A DNA stretch of 64,000 nucleotides from Streptomyces sp. NBC_00654 (GCF_026341775.1 NZ_JAPEOB010000004.1:1-64000), one strand, 5' to 3'. Counted from the first letter of the stretch, positions 42,479 through 52,691 are shown. Translations and numbers: made by a program. Notes: a model not told the origin generated them from the letters alone.

Positions 42479-43984
42479 TCAGACGGCCGAGGAAGTGCCG
42501 CCCGCCGCCACGCCGGGCGCCCGGGACACCTCCGACGGATGCCGCCGAGGATGCCGAGGCAGCGCAAAGGTGAGCAGGAAGGCCGTCGCGAGGAGACAGG
42601 CCAACCACCGCAGGGTGTGGGAGAAGGCCACGGAGACCGGATGTCCGGTGTCCAGCAGCCCTGGGAAGGCCACCGGGAGCAGGATCATCCCAAGCGCTGT
42701 CCCCAGCTGATAGGTCGTGTTGCCGAGCGCCGCCGCAGACCGCAACCGCTCGTGAGACACATCGGCCAACAACACCGTTGACAGCGGTGCCACTGTCAGT
42801 CCCATGCCGCCGCCGAGCAGGACCAGTACCGGCAGAATCTGCCACGGTTGGATGTCCGTACCGTAGTGCTGCGTCTGCCAGCCGTACACCAAGGCCCCGG
42901 TCAACTGCGTGAGCGCTCCGGCCTGAAGCACCTTCCGCCCGTACCTCGGGAACAGCGTGTCACGCGACAGTCCGGCGAAGACGGCCACCGCCGCGCCGAA
43001 GAACAGCATGCACAGGGCGGCTCGCAACGGGGACCAGCCGAGCCCGGCCTGCATGTGAAAGCACCAGGCGAGAAAGTAGATGCCGCCCAAAGTGCCGTAG
43101 AGGAATTCGATTCCGACGCCGACGGCGTAGCTCCGGATGGTGAAGAGGGATGTCACCACCAGCGGACCGCCGCGTCGGCCGCCCCTGGCCCGTTCATGGC
43201 AGACGAAGGCGGCCAACATGCCCGAGCCTCCTGCAATGGACAGAAGGCCCCACGGCGACCACCCCGTCCCCGGTCCGCGGCTCAGCGGGTAGAGGATCAT
43301 CAGCAGTCCGGTGGCAGCCACGGCCGTCCCCGGCCAGTTCGAGGCGGAGGTCAGGCGGTCCCGGCGCTCGGCGATACACAGGCGTCCAAGTACCAGACCC
43401 GCGAGCCCGATCGGCAGATTGACCAGGAGCACCGAACGCCAGCCGAGGCCGAACAGGTCGCTCTCCAGGAGAGCGGCACCGAACACCGGGCCAGCCACCG
43501 AGCCCAGCCCGATCACCGCGCCAAAAAGGGCCACAGCCTTCCCCTGCCCGCCTGCGGGGAACACGGCGTCGATGATGAAGGGCACCTGCGGAACCATGAG
43601 CGCCGCCGCCGCACCCTGCGCCACCCGGGCGGCCACCAACGTCTCGGGGCCGGGTGCGAGCCCGCCCATCGCAGACGCGACAGTGAAGGCACCCATGCCG
43701 ACGAGGAACACCCGCCGGCGGCCGTGAATGCCGCCCAGCCAGGTACCAGGCGCGAGGACGACGGCGAACGCGAGAGCGTAACCACCGGTTATCCAGGGGA
43801 GCGTGCCGGAGGGAACGCCGATGTCGGTCCGGATGTTTGGAAGGGCGACATTGACCATGGTGAGGTCGACCAGGTCCATGAGGCTCGCTGCCATGACCAC
43901 GGCCATGGCCGACCGGCGCATCCGGGCGGCCGCCAGCTTCGGCACGGGCGCTTCGCTTGCCGCAGGACGAGACGTGAACCTCAT
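42479..43984 (-). CDS. MFS drug exporter, DHA2 family (3 of 3)
   Basis: A 501-residue EmrB/QacA-type exporter with about 14 membrane segments. TM1 is ASLMDLVDLTMVNVALPNI, the loop after TM2 reads GTWLGGIHGRRRVF, and motif C-like GSVAGPVFGAALLESDLFGLGWR is close to that of the exporter at 24028, so the two are paralogues. It leads an operon with the MDR oxidoreductase. Confidence 0.93.
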   Translation of the reverse strand: MRFTSRPAASEAPVPKLAAARMRRSAMAVVMAASLMDLVDLTMVNVALPNIRTDIGVPSGTLPWITGGYALAFAVVLAPGTWLGGIHGRRRVFLVGMGAFTVASAMGGLAPGPETLVAARVAQGAAAALMVPQVPFIIDAVFPAGGQGKAVALFGAVIGLGSVAGPVFGAALLESDLFGLGWRSVLLVNLPIGLAGLVLGRLCIAERRDRLTSASNWPGTAVAATGLLMILYPLSRGPGTGWSPWGLLSIAGGSGMLAAFVCHERARGGRRGGPLVVTSLFTIRSYAVGVGIEFLYGTLGGIYFLAWCFHMQAGLGWSPLRAALCMLFFGAAVAVFAGLSRDTLFPRYGRKVLQAGALTQLTGALVYGWQTQHYGTDIQPWQILPVLVLLGGGMGLTVAPLSTVLLADVSHERLRSAAALGNTTYQLGTALGMILLPVAFPGLLDTGHPVSVAFSHTLRWLACLLATAFLLTFALPRHPRRHPSEVSRAPGVAAGGTSSAV

Positions 43985-44110
43985 TGGATTTCTCCCTGCT
44001 CACAGTGGTGGTGGACCCTCGTGAGCGACGCTAGGTGCCATTTAGGTCAGGTGACGTCCGCGAGGGGCAGCGCACCAAGCCGAACGGCACACGATCCGGC
44101 GCGCCCTTTC

Positions 44111-44893
44111 TCAGCGGTCATGGCCAGCCTGGTCCGAGCCCGTGTCCATGCCTCCGTCGACGGTGATGATCTGGCCGGTGACCAACGACGCCGCCGGGTC
44201 GGCCAACCGCGTGATCCACGGGGTGATGTCGTCGACGTCCGCCACCCGCCCCAGCGGAATGTCTGGGGTGATCGCGTCGAACAACCCCGCCACCTGCTGC
44301 GGTGTCATGCCGTTGGCCTCGTAGGCCTCGGTACGCACGAAGCCGGGGGCCACCGCGTTGACCCGGATCCCGTGTGAGGCAAGCTCTGCCGCCCAACTGC
44401 GGGTCAGGCTGTGCACGCCCGCCTTGGTAGCCGCGTACACCGAACTTCCGGGGCCCGGGTTGTGACCAGCCCGGCTGGAGACCAGGACGATGCTTCCGCG
44501 CTGCGGGAGCAGGTACGGCAGCAGGTGCCCGGTGACGAGCAACGGTCCCAGGAGGTTGGTGTCCAGCACTTCCCTCACGGTGTCCGGCCCGAGCCCGGCA
44601 AGCGGTGTGAAGCGGAAGACACCGGCGCTGTGCACCAGGACGTCCAGCGCGCCACCGCGGGCCCGCACCTCGACGGCCAGCGCCTCCGCTCCCGCTTCGC
44701 TCGTCACGTCGGCGGTCACCGGTACGACGGCCGGATGCTCGGCCGCGACCTGGTCCAGACGTTCCTTGCGGCGACCGCAGACGATCACGGTGGTGGCGCC
44801 CTGCGCGGCGAAGGCCAGCGCGGTGGCGCGGCCTATGCCCGTGCCCGCGCCGGTGACGACGACGGTGCGGCCCGCGAAGGTTCGGTCCGGCAT
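44111..44893 (-). CDS. Short-chain dehydrogenase/reductase (FabG-like)
   Basis: A 260-residue classical SDR: TGAGTGIG, an HSAG variant of NNAG, VSSRAGHNPGPGSS and catalytic YAATK, ending in TVDGGMDTGS. ATG 44893 follows GAGGAGGG. The role is unassigned; it could oxidise or reduce a side-chain alcohol. It is transcribed divergently from the racemase gene. Confidence 0.88.
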   Translation of the reverse strand: MPDRTFAGRTVVVTGAGTGIGRATALAFAAQGATTVIVCGRRKERLDQVAAEHPAVVPVTADVTSEAGAEALAVEVRARGGALDVLVHSAGVFRFTPLAGLGPDTVREVLDTNLLGPLLVTGHLLPYLLPQRGSIVLVSSRAGHNPGPGSSVYAATKAGVHSLTRSWAAELASHGIRVNAVAPGFVRTEAYEANGMTPQQVAGLFDAITPDIPLGRVADVDDITPWITRLADPAASLVTGQIITVDGGMDTGSDQAGHDR

Positions 44894-45113
44894 GGTTTCC
44901 CTCCTCGAAGCGGTCGGCTGAGGGCGGACCGGCGACCCACCGTGCCGCCGTGAGCCGAAGACGGTCGGACGGCCAGCGTGGACCACCACGGTTGTGCCCC
45001 TCTGGACCTCGGGTGGACCTGTCTGCGCGAGGGCGCTTCCTGCGTTCGAGCCGCTCTTGACCGGTGTAGCGAAGGCTGAACCGCAACCGTGTCGCCGATC
45101 GACGGAGCGTGTC
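44894..45113. promoter_or_regulatory. Divergent promoter region before the starter-unit operon
   Basis: This 220-bp gap lies between the SDR (minus) and the racemase (plus) genes. It is expected to hold the promoter of the racemase-citramalate synthase-KAS III-aromatase-ligase operon. I see no clear motif. Confidence 0.4.
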
Positions 45114-46349
45114 ATGTCAGCATTCGGTGGTCACTCACCCGCAGGAGCGCAGGCGGAAGCGGGGTCAAAACCGCTGTCCGGTCTGCGCGTACTGGAGTTG
45201 ACCGGCATCGGCCCGGCGCCCTTCGCCTGCATGCTGCTGGCCGATCTGGGGGCCGAGGTGATCCGGGTCGACCGGGCCGACGGCGACCGCCCCTTCGCCG
45301 AGTGGCACCGGGTGCTGGACCGGGGGCGCCGCTCGGTCGCTCTCGATCTGAAGAATCCCCACGCGGTGCGGGCCACGCTGCGGCTGGCGGAACAGTGCGA
45401 CGTCCTCGTCGAGGGGTTCCGCCCGGGAGTGGCCGAGCGTCTGGGCATAGGGCCGCACCAGTGCCACGCCCGCAATCCCTCCCTGGTGTACGCCCGCATG
45501 ACCGGGTGGGGACAGCACGGCCCGCTGGCCCAGACACCGGGGCACGACATCAACTACATCGCGCTGACCGGCGTCCTAGACGCGATCGGCCCGGCCGGAG
45601 GGCCCCCGGTTCCTCCGGTCAACCTGCTGGGCGACTTCGCGGGCGGCGGGATGCTGCTCTTCGGCGGCATCCTCGCGGCTGTGCTGGAGCAGCGGCGGAC
45701 GGGCCGGGGCCGGGTAGTGGACGCGGCCATCGTGGACGGCACGGCACTGCTCATGAGCATGCTGCTGGGCATGTCGGGCACCGGGCAGTGGCAGTCCGCC
45801 AGAGGCGGCAACCTGCTCGACGGCGGAGCGCCGTTCTACTGCGTATACCCCTGCCATGACGGGAGGTACGTCGCCGTGGGAGCCATCGAGGACCGGTTCT
45901 TCACGGCCCTGGTACGGGGTCTGGGACTGGACCCCGGCCGGTTGCCGGACCGGTGGAGGCGCGCCAACTGGGACGCGCTGCGCACCGTGTTCGCGGAACG
46001 CTTCGCCCGGCGTACCCGGGACGAGTGGGCGTCCGCTTTCGCCGACACCGACGCGTGCGTGACCCCGGTGCTGAGCGTTGAGGAGGCGGCCCGCCATCCG
46101 CACCTGAGGGCCCGCGGATCGTTTCTGCCGGACGGGTCGGCCCTCCAGCCCGCCTCCGCGCCGCGGTACGACGGTGGCGAACCGCCTCGGCCCGCGCCGC
46201 CCCCGATTCCCGGCCAGCACACGCGCGAGGTCCTGGCCGAGTCCGGGTGGTCCGAGGAGGAGATCGAGCGGCTGCTGTCGTCCGGCGCCGCACGCGCCGG
46301 CACCGAACCCGCCGACGGTGTGCGTCGGGGCGCGCCCAGCCGCTCTTGA
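45114..46349 (+). CDS. Alpha-methylacyl-CoA racemase (type III CoA-transferase fold)
   Basis: A 411-residue member of the CaiB/AMACR family. The opening [20 protein letters not shown] and [11 protein letters not shown] are typical of racemases, not transferases. The catalytic His (in GHDINY), Asp (in LLGDFAGG) and Glu (in GAIEDRFF) equivalents are all present. The enzyme would epimerise the alpha-methyl centre of a 2-methylacyl-CoA. Placed just before citramalate synthase and a KAS III-like gene, the likely substrate is 2-methylbutyryl-CoA, the isoleucine-derived starter of trioxacarcin-type polyketides; that is inference. ATG 45114 has a CGGAGC upstream. Confidence 0.87.
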   Translation: MSAFGGHSPAGAQAEAGSKPLSGLRVLELTGIGPAPFACMLLADLGAEVIRVDRADGDRPFAEWHRVLDRGRRSVALDLKNPHAVRATLRLAEQCDVLVEGFRPGVAERLGIGPHQCHARNPSLVYARMTGWGQHGPLAQTPGHDINYIALTGVLDAIGPAGGPPVPPVNLLGDFAGGGMLLFGGILAAVLEQRRTGRGRVVDAAIVDGTALLMSMLLGMSGTGQWQSARGGNLLDGGAPFYCVYPCHDGRYVAVGAIEDRFFTALVRGLGLDPGRLPDRWRRANWDALRTVFAERFARRTRDEWASAFADTDACVTPVLSVEEAARHPHLRARGSFLPDGSALQPASAPRYDGGEPPRPAPPPIPGQHTREVLAESGWSEEEIERLLSSGAARAGTEPADGVRRGAPSRS

Positions 46350-46431
46350 GCGCGACGCGAGCACCCGGCCGCACGCTTTCGCGTCGCAGCCGACACGACC
46401 TGGTACCCCACCAGCACCGGAGGACGGGCAG

Positions 46432-48063
46432 ATGGCAGGACAAAGCTTCCAGCTCTACGACACGACCCTGCGGGACGGGATGCAGCAGGAAGGTCTCGTG
46501 CTGTCGGTGGAGGACAAGCTCGCCGTGGCGCGTTGCCTCGACACGTTGGGTGTGGGGTTCATCGAGGGCGGCTGGCCGGGAGCCGTACCGAAGGACACAG
46601 AGTTCTTCCGGCGCGCGGCCACCGAACTGCACCTGGACAACGCCGTACTGGTGGCGTTCGGCGCCACCCGCAAACCCGAGACCTCGGCCGCCACCGATCC
46701 GCAGGTGCGGGCGCTCGTCGCTGCCGGAACTCCGGTCGTGACCCTGGTGGCCAAGAGCCATCCCCGGCATGTGGAACTGGCCCTCAGGACAACCCTGGCC
46801 GAGAACCTCGCGGCGATCGGCAACACCGTGCGGCACCTGGTCCTTGCCGGCCGGAGGGTCTTCCTCGACGCGGAGCACTTCTTCGACGGCCACCGGGCCA
46901 ACCGCGACTACGCCCTGGAAGTCGTGCGCACCGCCGCGGAGGCCGGCGCCGAGACCGTCGTGCTGTGCGACACCAACGGCGGTTCGCTGCCCGACGAGGT
47001 GGGCGCGGTAGTGACCGACACGCTCCAGAGCACGGGTGTGCCGCTGGGCATCCACTGCCACGACGATTCCGGGTGCGCGGTCGCCAACACGATGGCGGCG
47101 GTGGCGTCCGGGGCCCGCCACGTCCAGGGCACGGTGCACGGCTACGGCGAGCGGTGCGGCAACGCCAATCTCCTCACGCTCGCCGCGAACCTGATCCTCA
47201 AGCGCGGTGTGCCGGCCCTGCCGCCCAGCCGGTTGGGCGACCTGGCCGCCGTAGGCCGCGCCATCGCCGAGATCACAGGACGCTCCCCGGCCGCCGGCGC
47301 CCCGTACGTGGGAAGGTCGGCCTTCACGCACAAGGCGGGTCTGCATGCCTCCGCGCTGCGGGTGAACAGTGAGCTGTACCAGCACGTCGACCCTCATGAC
47401 GTCGGCAATGCCATGCGCACGCTGGTGTCCGACATGGGCGGCCGGTCGTCGGTCCTGCTCAAGGCTCGAGAGCTGGGCTACGACGTCGCCTCCGCAGGGG
47501 ACGCGGTTGCACGGCTGGCTACGAAGGTCAAGGAGCTGGAGCACCGCGGCTACAGCTTCGAGTCCGCGGACGCCTCCTTCGAGTTGCTGCTGCGCGCGGA
47601 GCTGTCGACGGACCGCACCGTGCCGTCGGTCGATGTCCTCTCCTGGTACGTCGGCACGGAGGCGGGCGGCGCCGGCCGGACGCGGTCCAGCGCATCGGTC
47701 AGTCTGCGTGTGAACGGCATGCCGTTCGAGGGCGACGGCGCCGGCGCCGGCCCGGTCGACGCCCTCGAACGGGCCGTGCACCAGGCCCTCGACCCGTGTT
47801 TTCCCCGGCTGCGGCAGCTGCGGCTGGCCGACTACCAGGTCCGCCTCCCGGCCGGCGGGTCCGGCGGCCGAGTGACGGCCCGGGTTCTCGCCTCCTTCAC
47901 CGACGGCCCCGCCCGGCTGAACACCGTGGGGGTGGACGGTGACACCGGGTCCGCCTTCTTCCAGGCTCTGATGGACGCCGTGCGTTACCTGCTGACGCCG
48001 GTCGACGGCCTGAACCCTGAAGCGCGGGCCGCCGGCCACGAATCGGCCGCCACAGCGCACTGA
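46432..48063 (+). CDS. cimA: Citramalate synthase (CimA type)
   Basis: A 543-residue DRE-TIM enzyme. The N-terminal TIM barrel starts [14 protein letters not shown] and includes [10 protein letters not shown] and [14 protein letters not shown]. The C-terminal LeuA-type regulatory domain starts near 400. It matches the citramalate synthase branch more than 2-isopropylmalate synthase ([20 protein letters not shown]). It would join pyruvate and acetyl-CoA to citramalate, feeding 2-ketobutyrate and isoleucine. In this cluster it presumably boosts isoleucine for the 2-methylbutyryl starter. ATG 46432 follows GGAGGACGGG. Confidence 0.9.
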   Translation: MAGQSFQLYDTTLRDGMQQEGLVLSVEDKLAVARCLDTLGVGFIEGGWPGAVPKDTEFFRRAATELHLDNAVLVAFGATRKPETSAATDPQVRALVAAGTPVVTLVAKSHPRHVELALRTTLAENLAAIGNTVRHLVLAGRRVFLDAEHFFDGHRANRDYALEVVRTAAEAGAETVVLCDTNGGSLPDEVGAVVTDTLQSTGVPLGIHCHDDSGCAVANTMAAVASGARHVQGTVHGYGERCGNANLLTLAANLILKRGVPALPPSRLGDLAAVGRAIAEITGRSPAAGAPYVGRSAFTHKAGLHASALRVNSELYQHVDPHDVGNAMRTLVSDMGGRSSVLLKARELGYDVASAGDAVARLATKVKELEHRGYSFESADASFELLLRAELSTDRTVPSVDVLSWYVGTEAGGAGRTRSSASVSLRVNGMPFEGDGAGAGPVDALERAVHQALDPCFPRLRQLRLADYQVRLPAGGSGGRVTARVLASFTDGPARLNTVGVDGDTGSAFFQALMDAVRYLLTPVDGLNPEARAAGHESAATAH

Positions 48064-48089
48064 CGGACCGAGCCCCAGGACGGAAGATC

Positions 48090-49124
48090 ATGCGTTTGGA
48101 AGGCATCTTCATACGGGCCACCGGCATCCGGCTCCCGGCCGCGCTGCGGGTGAGCGACGCGGTCGCCGCGGGCGAGTGTCCGCCACGGACCGCCGACACC
48201 ACCGGCATCGTCTCGGTGGCGTACTCGCCCGACGAGTCGGCGGCGGAGATGGCGGTCTCGGCGGCCGCCAGCGCCCTCGACCGCGCCGAGGCGCAGGCGG
48301 ACGACATCGACCTGATCCTGCACGCGAGCACCTACCACCAGGGCCAGGATCTCTGGCCGGTGGCCTCCTACATCCAGCGGGAGACGCTCCGTAACTCCTG
48401 CCCCGCTCTGGAGATCCGACAGATGTCCAACGGCGGCCTGGCCGCGCTCGACCTGGCCGCCGCGTATCTGAGGTCCACGCCCAGCCGCCACGAGGCTCTG
48501 CTCACCACCGCCGACCGGTTCTGTCCACCTGGCATCGACCGCTGGCGCACCGACCCCGGCACGCCCTACGCCGACGGAGGTACCGCACTGGTACTCTCCC
48601 GACGCGCCGGGTTCGCGTCGGTGTCCTCGCTGGCGTTGTTCGCCGACTCCGAACTCGAACCCCTGCACCGTGGCAACACTCCGTTCTCACCGGCGCCGTT
48701 CACCCATGGCATGCCCGTCGACTTCGACGCAGCCAAGCAGTCTTTCGTCGAGCGCATGGGTATCTCGTACGCCGTCGCCCGCAGCAGTGCGGGGCAGTAC
48801 AGCGTCGTCAAAGAGGCGTTGTCGGACGCCGGGATGGAACTCGCCGACGCCGCGTGGGTGATCCTTCCGCATTTCGGCCGCCGTCGGCTGCAGTCCATCT
48901 ACTACAGGCCGTTCGGAATCGATCCGGACCGCACCACGTGGGACTGGAGCCGGACGGTTGGCCACCTGGGCGCCGGCGACCAGTTCGCGAGCCTGGACCA
49001 ACTCGTCGTGTCCGGCCTGGCCGTGCCCGGTGACCGCTGTGTCCTGATGTCGGTGGGCGCGGGATACAGCTGGGGCTGCGCGGTGGTCGACATCCTCGAC
49101 CGTCCGGCCTGGGCCGCTGGCTGA
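48090..49124 (+). CDS. KAS III-like starter acyltransferase with Ser in place of Cys
   Basis: A 344-residue thiolase-fold protein related to FabH. The usual active-site Cys is replaced by Ser 113 (RQMSNGGLAAL). The His is kept in LPHFGRR (His 261), and the usual Asn is replaced by Asp 297 (HLGAGDQFAS). A Ser-His-Asp set resembles DpsC and CerJ, KAS III homologues that select starter units or transfer acyl groups and do not run a normal condensation. It probably loads the branched starter (2-methylbutyryl) onto the PKS. ATG 48090 follows GGAAG. Confidence 0.87.
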   Translation: MRLEGIFIRATGIRLPAALRVSDAVAAGECPPRTADTTGIVSVAYSPDESAAEMAVSAAASALDRAEAQADDIDLILHASTYHQGQDLWPVASYIQRETLRNSCPALEIRQMSNGGLAALDLAAAYLRSTPSRHEALLTTADRFCPPGIDRWRTDPGTPYADGGTALVLSRRAGFASVSSLALFADSELEPLHRGNTPFSPAPFTHGMPVDFDAAKQSFVERMGISYAVARSSAGQYSVVKEALSDAGMELADAAWVILPHFGRRRLQSIYYRPFGIDPDRTTWDWSRTVGHLGAGDQFASLDQLVVSGLAVPGDRCVLMSVGAGYSWGCAVVDILDRPAWAAG

Positions 49125-49200
49125 CGTTCTGTCCGGTGTCCGACCGACCCTCGACCCCGGAAGACGCCGCTGCGGCGGCCCTGCTGAAAGGAAGCGTCCT

Positions 49201-50160
49201 GTGGTGCGTAGCAGTGCGGCAACGACCCATGTCGCGGAGCACAGTGTCATCGTCGCGGCGCCTGCCGCAGACGTCTACGGTCTCATCGCCGACGTGGCCG
49301 GCTGGCCCGATGTCTTCGGTCCGACGGTCCACGCCGAGGTGCTGGAGGAGACCGGGCAACACCAGTTGCTGCGGATCTGGGCGTTCGCGAACGGCCAGGT
49401 GCGCAACTGGACCTCTCGTCGGTCCCTCGACCCGTCGGCCAGCACGGTGACGTTCCGTCAGGTGGTGTCCGCGCCGCCGGTGGCGTCGATGGGCGGCGTG
49501 TGGCGGATCGAGGAGACGGCGGGCGGCTGCCGGGTGACGCTGCTGCACGACTACCGGGCCGTCGACGACGACCCCGAGGCGCTGCGCCTGATCGAGACCG
49601 CCGTGGACACCAACAGCACAGCGGAGCTGCATGCGCTGAGGACCACGGCCGAGCGGTTCGCCGACTTCACGCAGTCGAGGTTCACCTTCAGCACCCATCA
49701 GGACATCAGCGGCAGTCCGCGAGAGGTATTCGACTTCCTGGCACGGGCCGAGTCGTGGCCGAGCCGTCTTCCGCACGTCGCCCGGCTCGAGCTGAGCGAG
49801 GACGAGCCCGGCGTGCAGCACATGACCATGGACACCTACGGCCCGGACGGCTCCGTGCACACGACGTCCTCGGTCAGGCTTTGCTTTCCTGACCGGGGGC
49901 TGATCGTCTACAAGCAGACGACGCCACCGCCGGTGATGACCGGCCACACGGGGCGATGGGTCGTGGATTCCGTCCAGGACGAGTCCGGTACGCCCGTGGT
50001 ACGTGCCACCTCCTGGCACACGGTCGTGCTCGACCCGGAGGGCGTACGCCGGGTGCTGGGGCCCAGCACGAAGCTGGCCGAGGCGCGTGCCAGGGTCCGT
50101 CGGTCCCTCGGCACCAACAGCTCCGCGACCCTGCTCATGGCTAAACAGCACGTGGAGTAG
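49201..50160 (+). CDS. Didomain polyketide aromatase/cyclase
   Basis: A 319-residue protein made of two START/SRPBCC helix-grip domains (about 10-150 and 160-310), each starting with a strand-helix pattern (HSVIVAAPAADVYGLIAD; HQDISGSPREVFDFLA). Didomain ARO/CYCs such as GraORF4 and ActVII cyclise and aromatise the first ring of C-9-reduced chains, in keeping with the ActIII-like ketoreductase at 18235. GTG 49201 follows AAAGGAAG. Confidence 0.95.
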   Translation: MVRSSAATTHVAEHSVIVAAPAADVYGLIADVAGWPDVFGPTVHAEVLEETGQHQLLRIWAFANGQVRNWTSRRSLDPSASTVTFRQVVSAPPVASMGGVWRIEETAGGCRVTLLHDYRAVDDDPEALRLIETAVDTNSTAELHALRTTAERFADFTQSRFTFSTHQDISGSPREVFDFLARAESWPSRLPHVARLELSEDEPGVQHMTMDTYGPDGSVHTTSSVRLCFPDRGLIVYKQTTPPPVMTGHTGRWVVDSVQDESGTPVVRATSWHTVVLDPEGVRRVLGPSTKLAEARARVRRSLGTNSSATLLMAKQHVE

Positions 50161-50286
50161 CGCGCCCGACGGCGGGGCGCCAGGGACGCTTCGTCCCAGT
50201 CCTCCGCCGCGCGGTCGCCGTTCGAGACCACCGATGCGTGACCCGGGGCGATTGCCGACGGGCCCGGCTGCTTTCCAGGGGGAGCG

Positions 50287-52026
50287 TTGAAGAACGACCG
50301 TACGTATGGCGAGGTGATCCGCGAGAGGGCCGCGGCGACCCCCGACCGGGAGGCGCTGGTGTCCCTGGGCGAGAACGGCACAGGCACGCCGATCGAGCGT
50401 CTGACCTACGGTGAACTCGACCGCGGCGCCGCGGCACTGGCTGGCTGGCTGCGGGAGCACGGCCCCGCCGGTCAGCACGTGCTGGTGCTGCAGCCCTCCC
50501 CCCTACTCTTCGCGGTCAGCATGCTCGCCTGCCTGTACGCCGCCGCGGTCGCTGTGCCTGTCGCGGTGCCGGGTGCGAGCCGCCATCACGCGGAGCGGGT
50601 GCTCGGGATCGCCAGGGACGCGTCAGCCAGGGTCGCCCTCACGGACGCTGCGACGGCCCCGGACCTCTCCGTGCTGCTGGCCCGTCACGGCCACGACCGG
50701 ATCAGCTGCCTGGCGGTGGAGTCGGTGCCGGACGGGGACGGACTGCGCACGCCGATGGCCGACGCCGACGAACCGGCGCTCGTGCAGTACACGTCAGGTT
50801 CCGCCAGGGAACCCCGTGGCGTGGTCCTGACCCACCGGAACCTGCTCGCCGGCCAGCGGGCCGTCGCCCGGGCGCTGGACACGCGGCCGGGCGACCGAAT
50901 CGGCGGCTGGCTGCCGATCCACCACGGCATGGGCCTGGTCGGACAGTTCCTGCACCCGCTCTGGCTCGGAGGCACCTGCATCCTGCTGAGTCCGAGCGTG
51001 TTCACCCGGCGACCGGCGGCCTGGCTGGAGGCCGTCTCGGCCCACCGGATACGAGTGAGCGGAGGTCCCGGCTCGGCGTACGACCTATGTGTGCGCCAGG
51101 TCGGTGACCGGGAACTGGCCGGGCTGGACCTGTCGGGCTGGGAGACGGCCGTCAGCGCGTCGGGGCCAGTCCGGCCCGAGACGTTGCGCGCCTTCGCCGA
51201 CCGGTTCGCTCCGGCGGGTTTTCGGTCCGACTCGCTCAGGACCTGCTACGGACCGGCCAAGGTCCCCCTGCTGGTGTCCGGTCTCGGACCGGGTGCCGAA
51301 GCGGCCCACCGCACCGTGGACGTGGCAGGACTGGAACACCAGGAGCTGTGTGATCCGGTTCCCGGCCGCCCTACGCGCACCCTAGCGGACCGCGGCACCC
51401 CGGTCGGTGCCGAACTGCGCATCGTCGACCCGGTGAGCCTCGAGGTCCTGCCGGACGGACGGACCGGCGAGATCTGGGTCCGGGGGTCGGCGGTTGCGCA
51501 CAGCTACTGGAACCGTCCTCGGGAGACCGCCGAGACGTTCAACGCCCGAACCGGCGACGGCGCGCGCGGCTTCCTGCGCACGGGAGACCTCGGCGCGCTG
51601 TCGGACGGCCGTCTGTATGTGACCGGACGGATTGAGGACACCGTTGTGCTGGCCGACCGCCATCTGTTTCCCGGGGATCTGGAACGTGCTGTCCGCCAGG
51701 TCAGCAATCTGTTCGGGGCCGGCGCCGCTTTCGGGGTCGGCGCTGAGCGCGAGCACGTGGTGGTGGTCCTGGAACTGCGGGGGGACGGCCACTATGACGT
51801 CGATCTCCCCGCTCTCGTCAGCGCGGTGCGGGAATGCCTCGCCGCGGAGTTCCAGCTCACCCCGGGCGGGGTGTTCCTCGTACGATCCGGGACGATACGC
51901 CGGACAACCGGCGGCGCGCTGAAACGCGGCGAGTTGCGTCAGCTCCTGCTCAGCGGCGAACTCAAGGCCATCCATCAGCTGGTGGCGCGCGACGTTCAGG
52001 AATTCATCGGCGCCGGGGACGCCTGA
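50287..52026 (+). CDS. Fatty acyl-AMP ligase-like adenylating enzyme
   Basis: A 579-residue ANL-superfamily protein of the FAAL type: phosphate loop VQYTSGSAREPRGV, GWLPIHHGMGLVGQ, then YGPAKVPLLVS and RTGDLG. C-terminal residues GGALKRGELR place the catalytic Lys. FAALs make acyl-adenylates and pass them to carrier proteins. Here it might activate a carboxylic acid starter for loading. TTG 50287 is the apparent start, with GGGGGAG just upstream; an upstream start was not found. It is the last gene of the starter-unit operon. Confidence 0.85.
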   Translation: MKNDRTYGEVIRERAAATPDREALVSLGENGTGTPIERLTYGELDRGAAALAGWLREHGPAGQHVLVLQPSPLLFAVSMLACLYAAAVAVPVAVPGASRHHAERVLGIARDASARVALTDAATAPDLSVLLARHGHDRISCLAVESVPDGDGLRTPMADADEPALVQYTSGSAREPRGVVLTHRNLLAGQRAVARALDTRPGDRIGGWLPIHHGMGLVGQFLHPLWLGGTCILLSPSVFTRRPAAWLEAVSAHRIRVSGGPGSAYDLCVRQVGDRELAGLDLSGWETAVSASGPVRPETLRAFADRFAPAGFRSDSLRTCYGPAKVPLLVSGLGPGAEAAHRTVDVAGLEHQELCDPVPGRPTRTLADRGTPVGAELRIVDPVSLEVLPDGRTGEIWVRGSAVAHSYWNRPRETAETFNARTGDGARGFLRTGDLGALSDGRLYVTGRIEDTVVLADRHLFPGDLERAVRQVSNLFGAGAAFGVGAEREHVVVVLELRGDGHYDVDLPALVSAVRECLAAEFQLTPGGVFLVRSGTIRRTTGGALKRGELRQLLLSGELKAIHQLVARDVQEFIGAGDA

Positions 52027-52070
52027 GCCGCCACATCGAGGCGGCCCGTTCGGCGCTCCCCTGCCGGCTC

Positions 52071-52685
52071 TCAGGGGATCCACCCCGCCTGTTCGGCGAT
52101 ACGGATGGCGTCGACCCGGTTGCGGGCGTTGAGCTTGGTCACGATGGACGTCAGGTAGTTCCGGACGGTGCCCTTGGACAGGTACAGGCGTCCGGCGATC
52201 TCCTCCGCCTCCGCGCCCTGGGCCGCCAGCCTGAGCACCTCCAGCTCTCGCCTGGTCAGGGGACTGTCCTGGACGTCCCAGGCCGACAGTGCCAGTTCGG
52301 GATCGATGGCACGCTGCCCCGCCGCGACGGCACGAATGGCGTGGGCGAGTCGTTGCGGATCGGAATCCTTGAGCAGAAAACCGGAGACCCTGGCGTCCAG
52401 GGCACGGCGCAGTGTGCCCGAGCGGCCCAGCCCGGTCAGCATGATGGTGCGGCAGTTGGGCAGTTGTCGGTGCAGCTCCATCGCGGCGCTCAACCCGTCG
52501 ATGCCGGGCAGGCTGATATCTATGACGGCGACGTCCGGCTGAGTCCTGAGGGCGGTCGGCACGATCGCGTCCCCGCGTCCGACTGCCGCCACCACTTCCA
52601 GGTCCCACTCCAGTTCCAGCAGGGCGACCAGGGCCCCACGAAGCATAGAGACGTCTTCGGCAATGAGCACTCTGACGGACAACAT
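52071..52685 (-). CDS. Response regulator, NarL/LuxR family
   Basis: A 204-residue response regulator: receiver domain with the phospho-acceptor Asp 56 (AVIDISLPG) and Lys in LLKDSD, then a C-terminal LuxR helix-turn-helix (LTRRELEVLRLAAQGAEAEE, KGTVRNYLTSI). It is encoded 6 bp after the histidine kinase gene. The pair probably senses an envelope or antibiotic signal and may feed into the SARP next door. Confidence 0.93.
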   Translation of the reverse strand: MLSVRVLIAEDVSMLRGALVALLELEWDLEVVAAVGRGDAIVPTALRTQPDVAVIDISLPGIDGLSAAMELHRQLPNCRTIMLTGLGRSGTLRRALDARVSGFLLKDSDPQRLAHAIRAVAAGQRAIDPELALSAWDVQDSPLTRRELEVLRLAAQGAEAEEIAGRLYLSKGTVRNYLTSIVTKLNARNRVDAIRIAEQAGWIP

Positions 52686-52691
52686 GGACCT

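Noticed and set aside
45901..48060. Very long open frame (about 720 codons) on the minus strand opposite citramalate synthase
   Set aside because: It is the mirror of a strongly supported gene in GC-rich DNA; composition is low-complexity and no domain is recognisable.
52027..52045. Terminator between the converging ligase and response regulator genes
   Set aside because: The inverted repeat GCCGCC/GGCGGC is only 6 bp with no T run, too weak to call.
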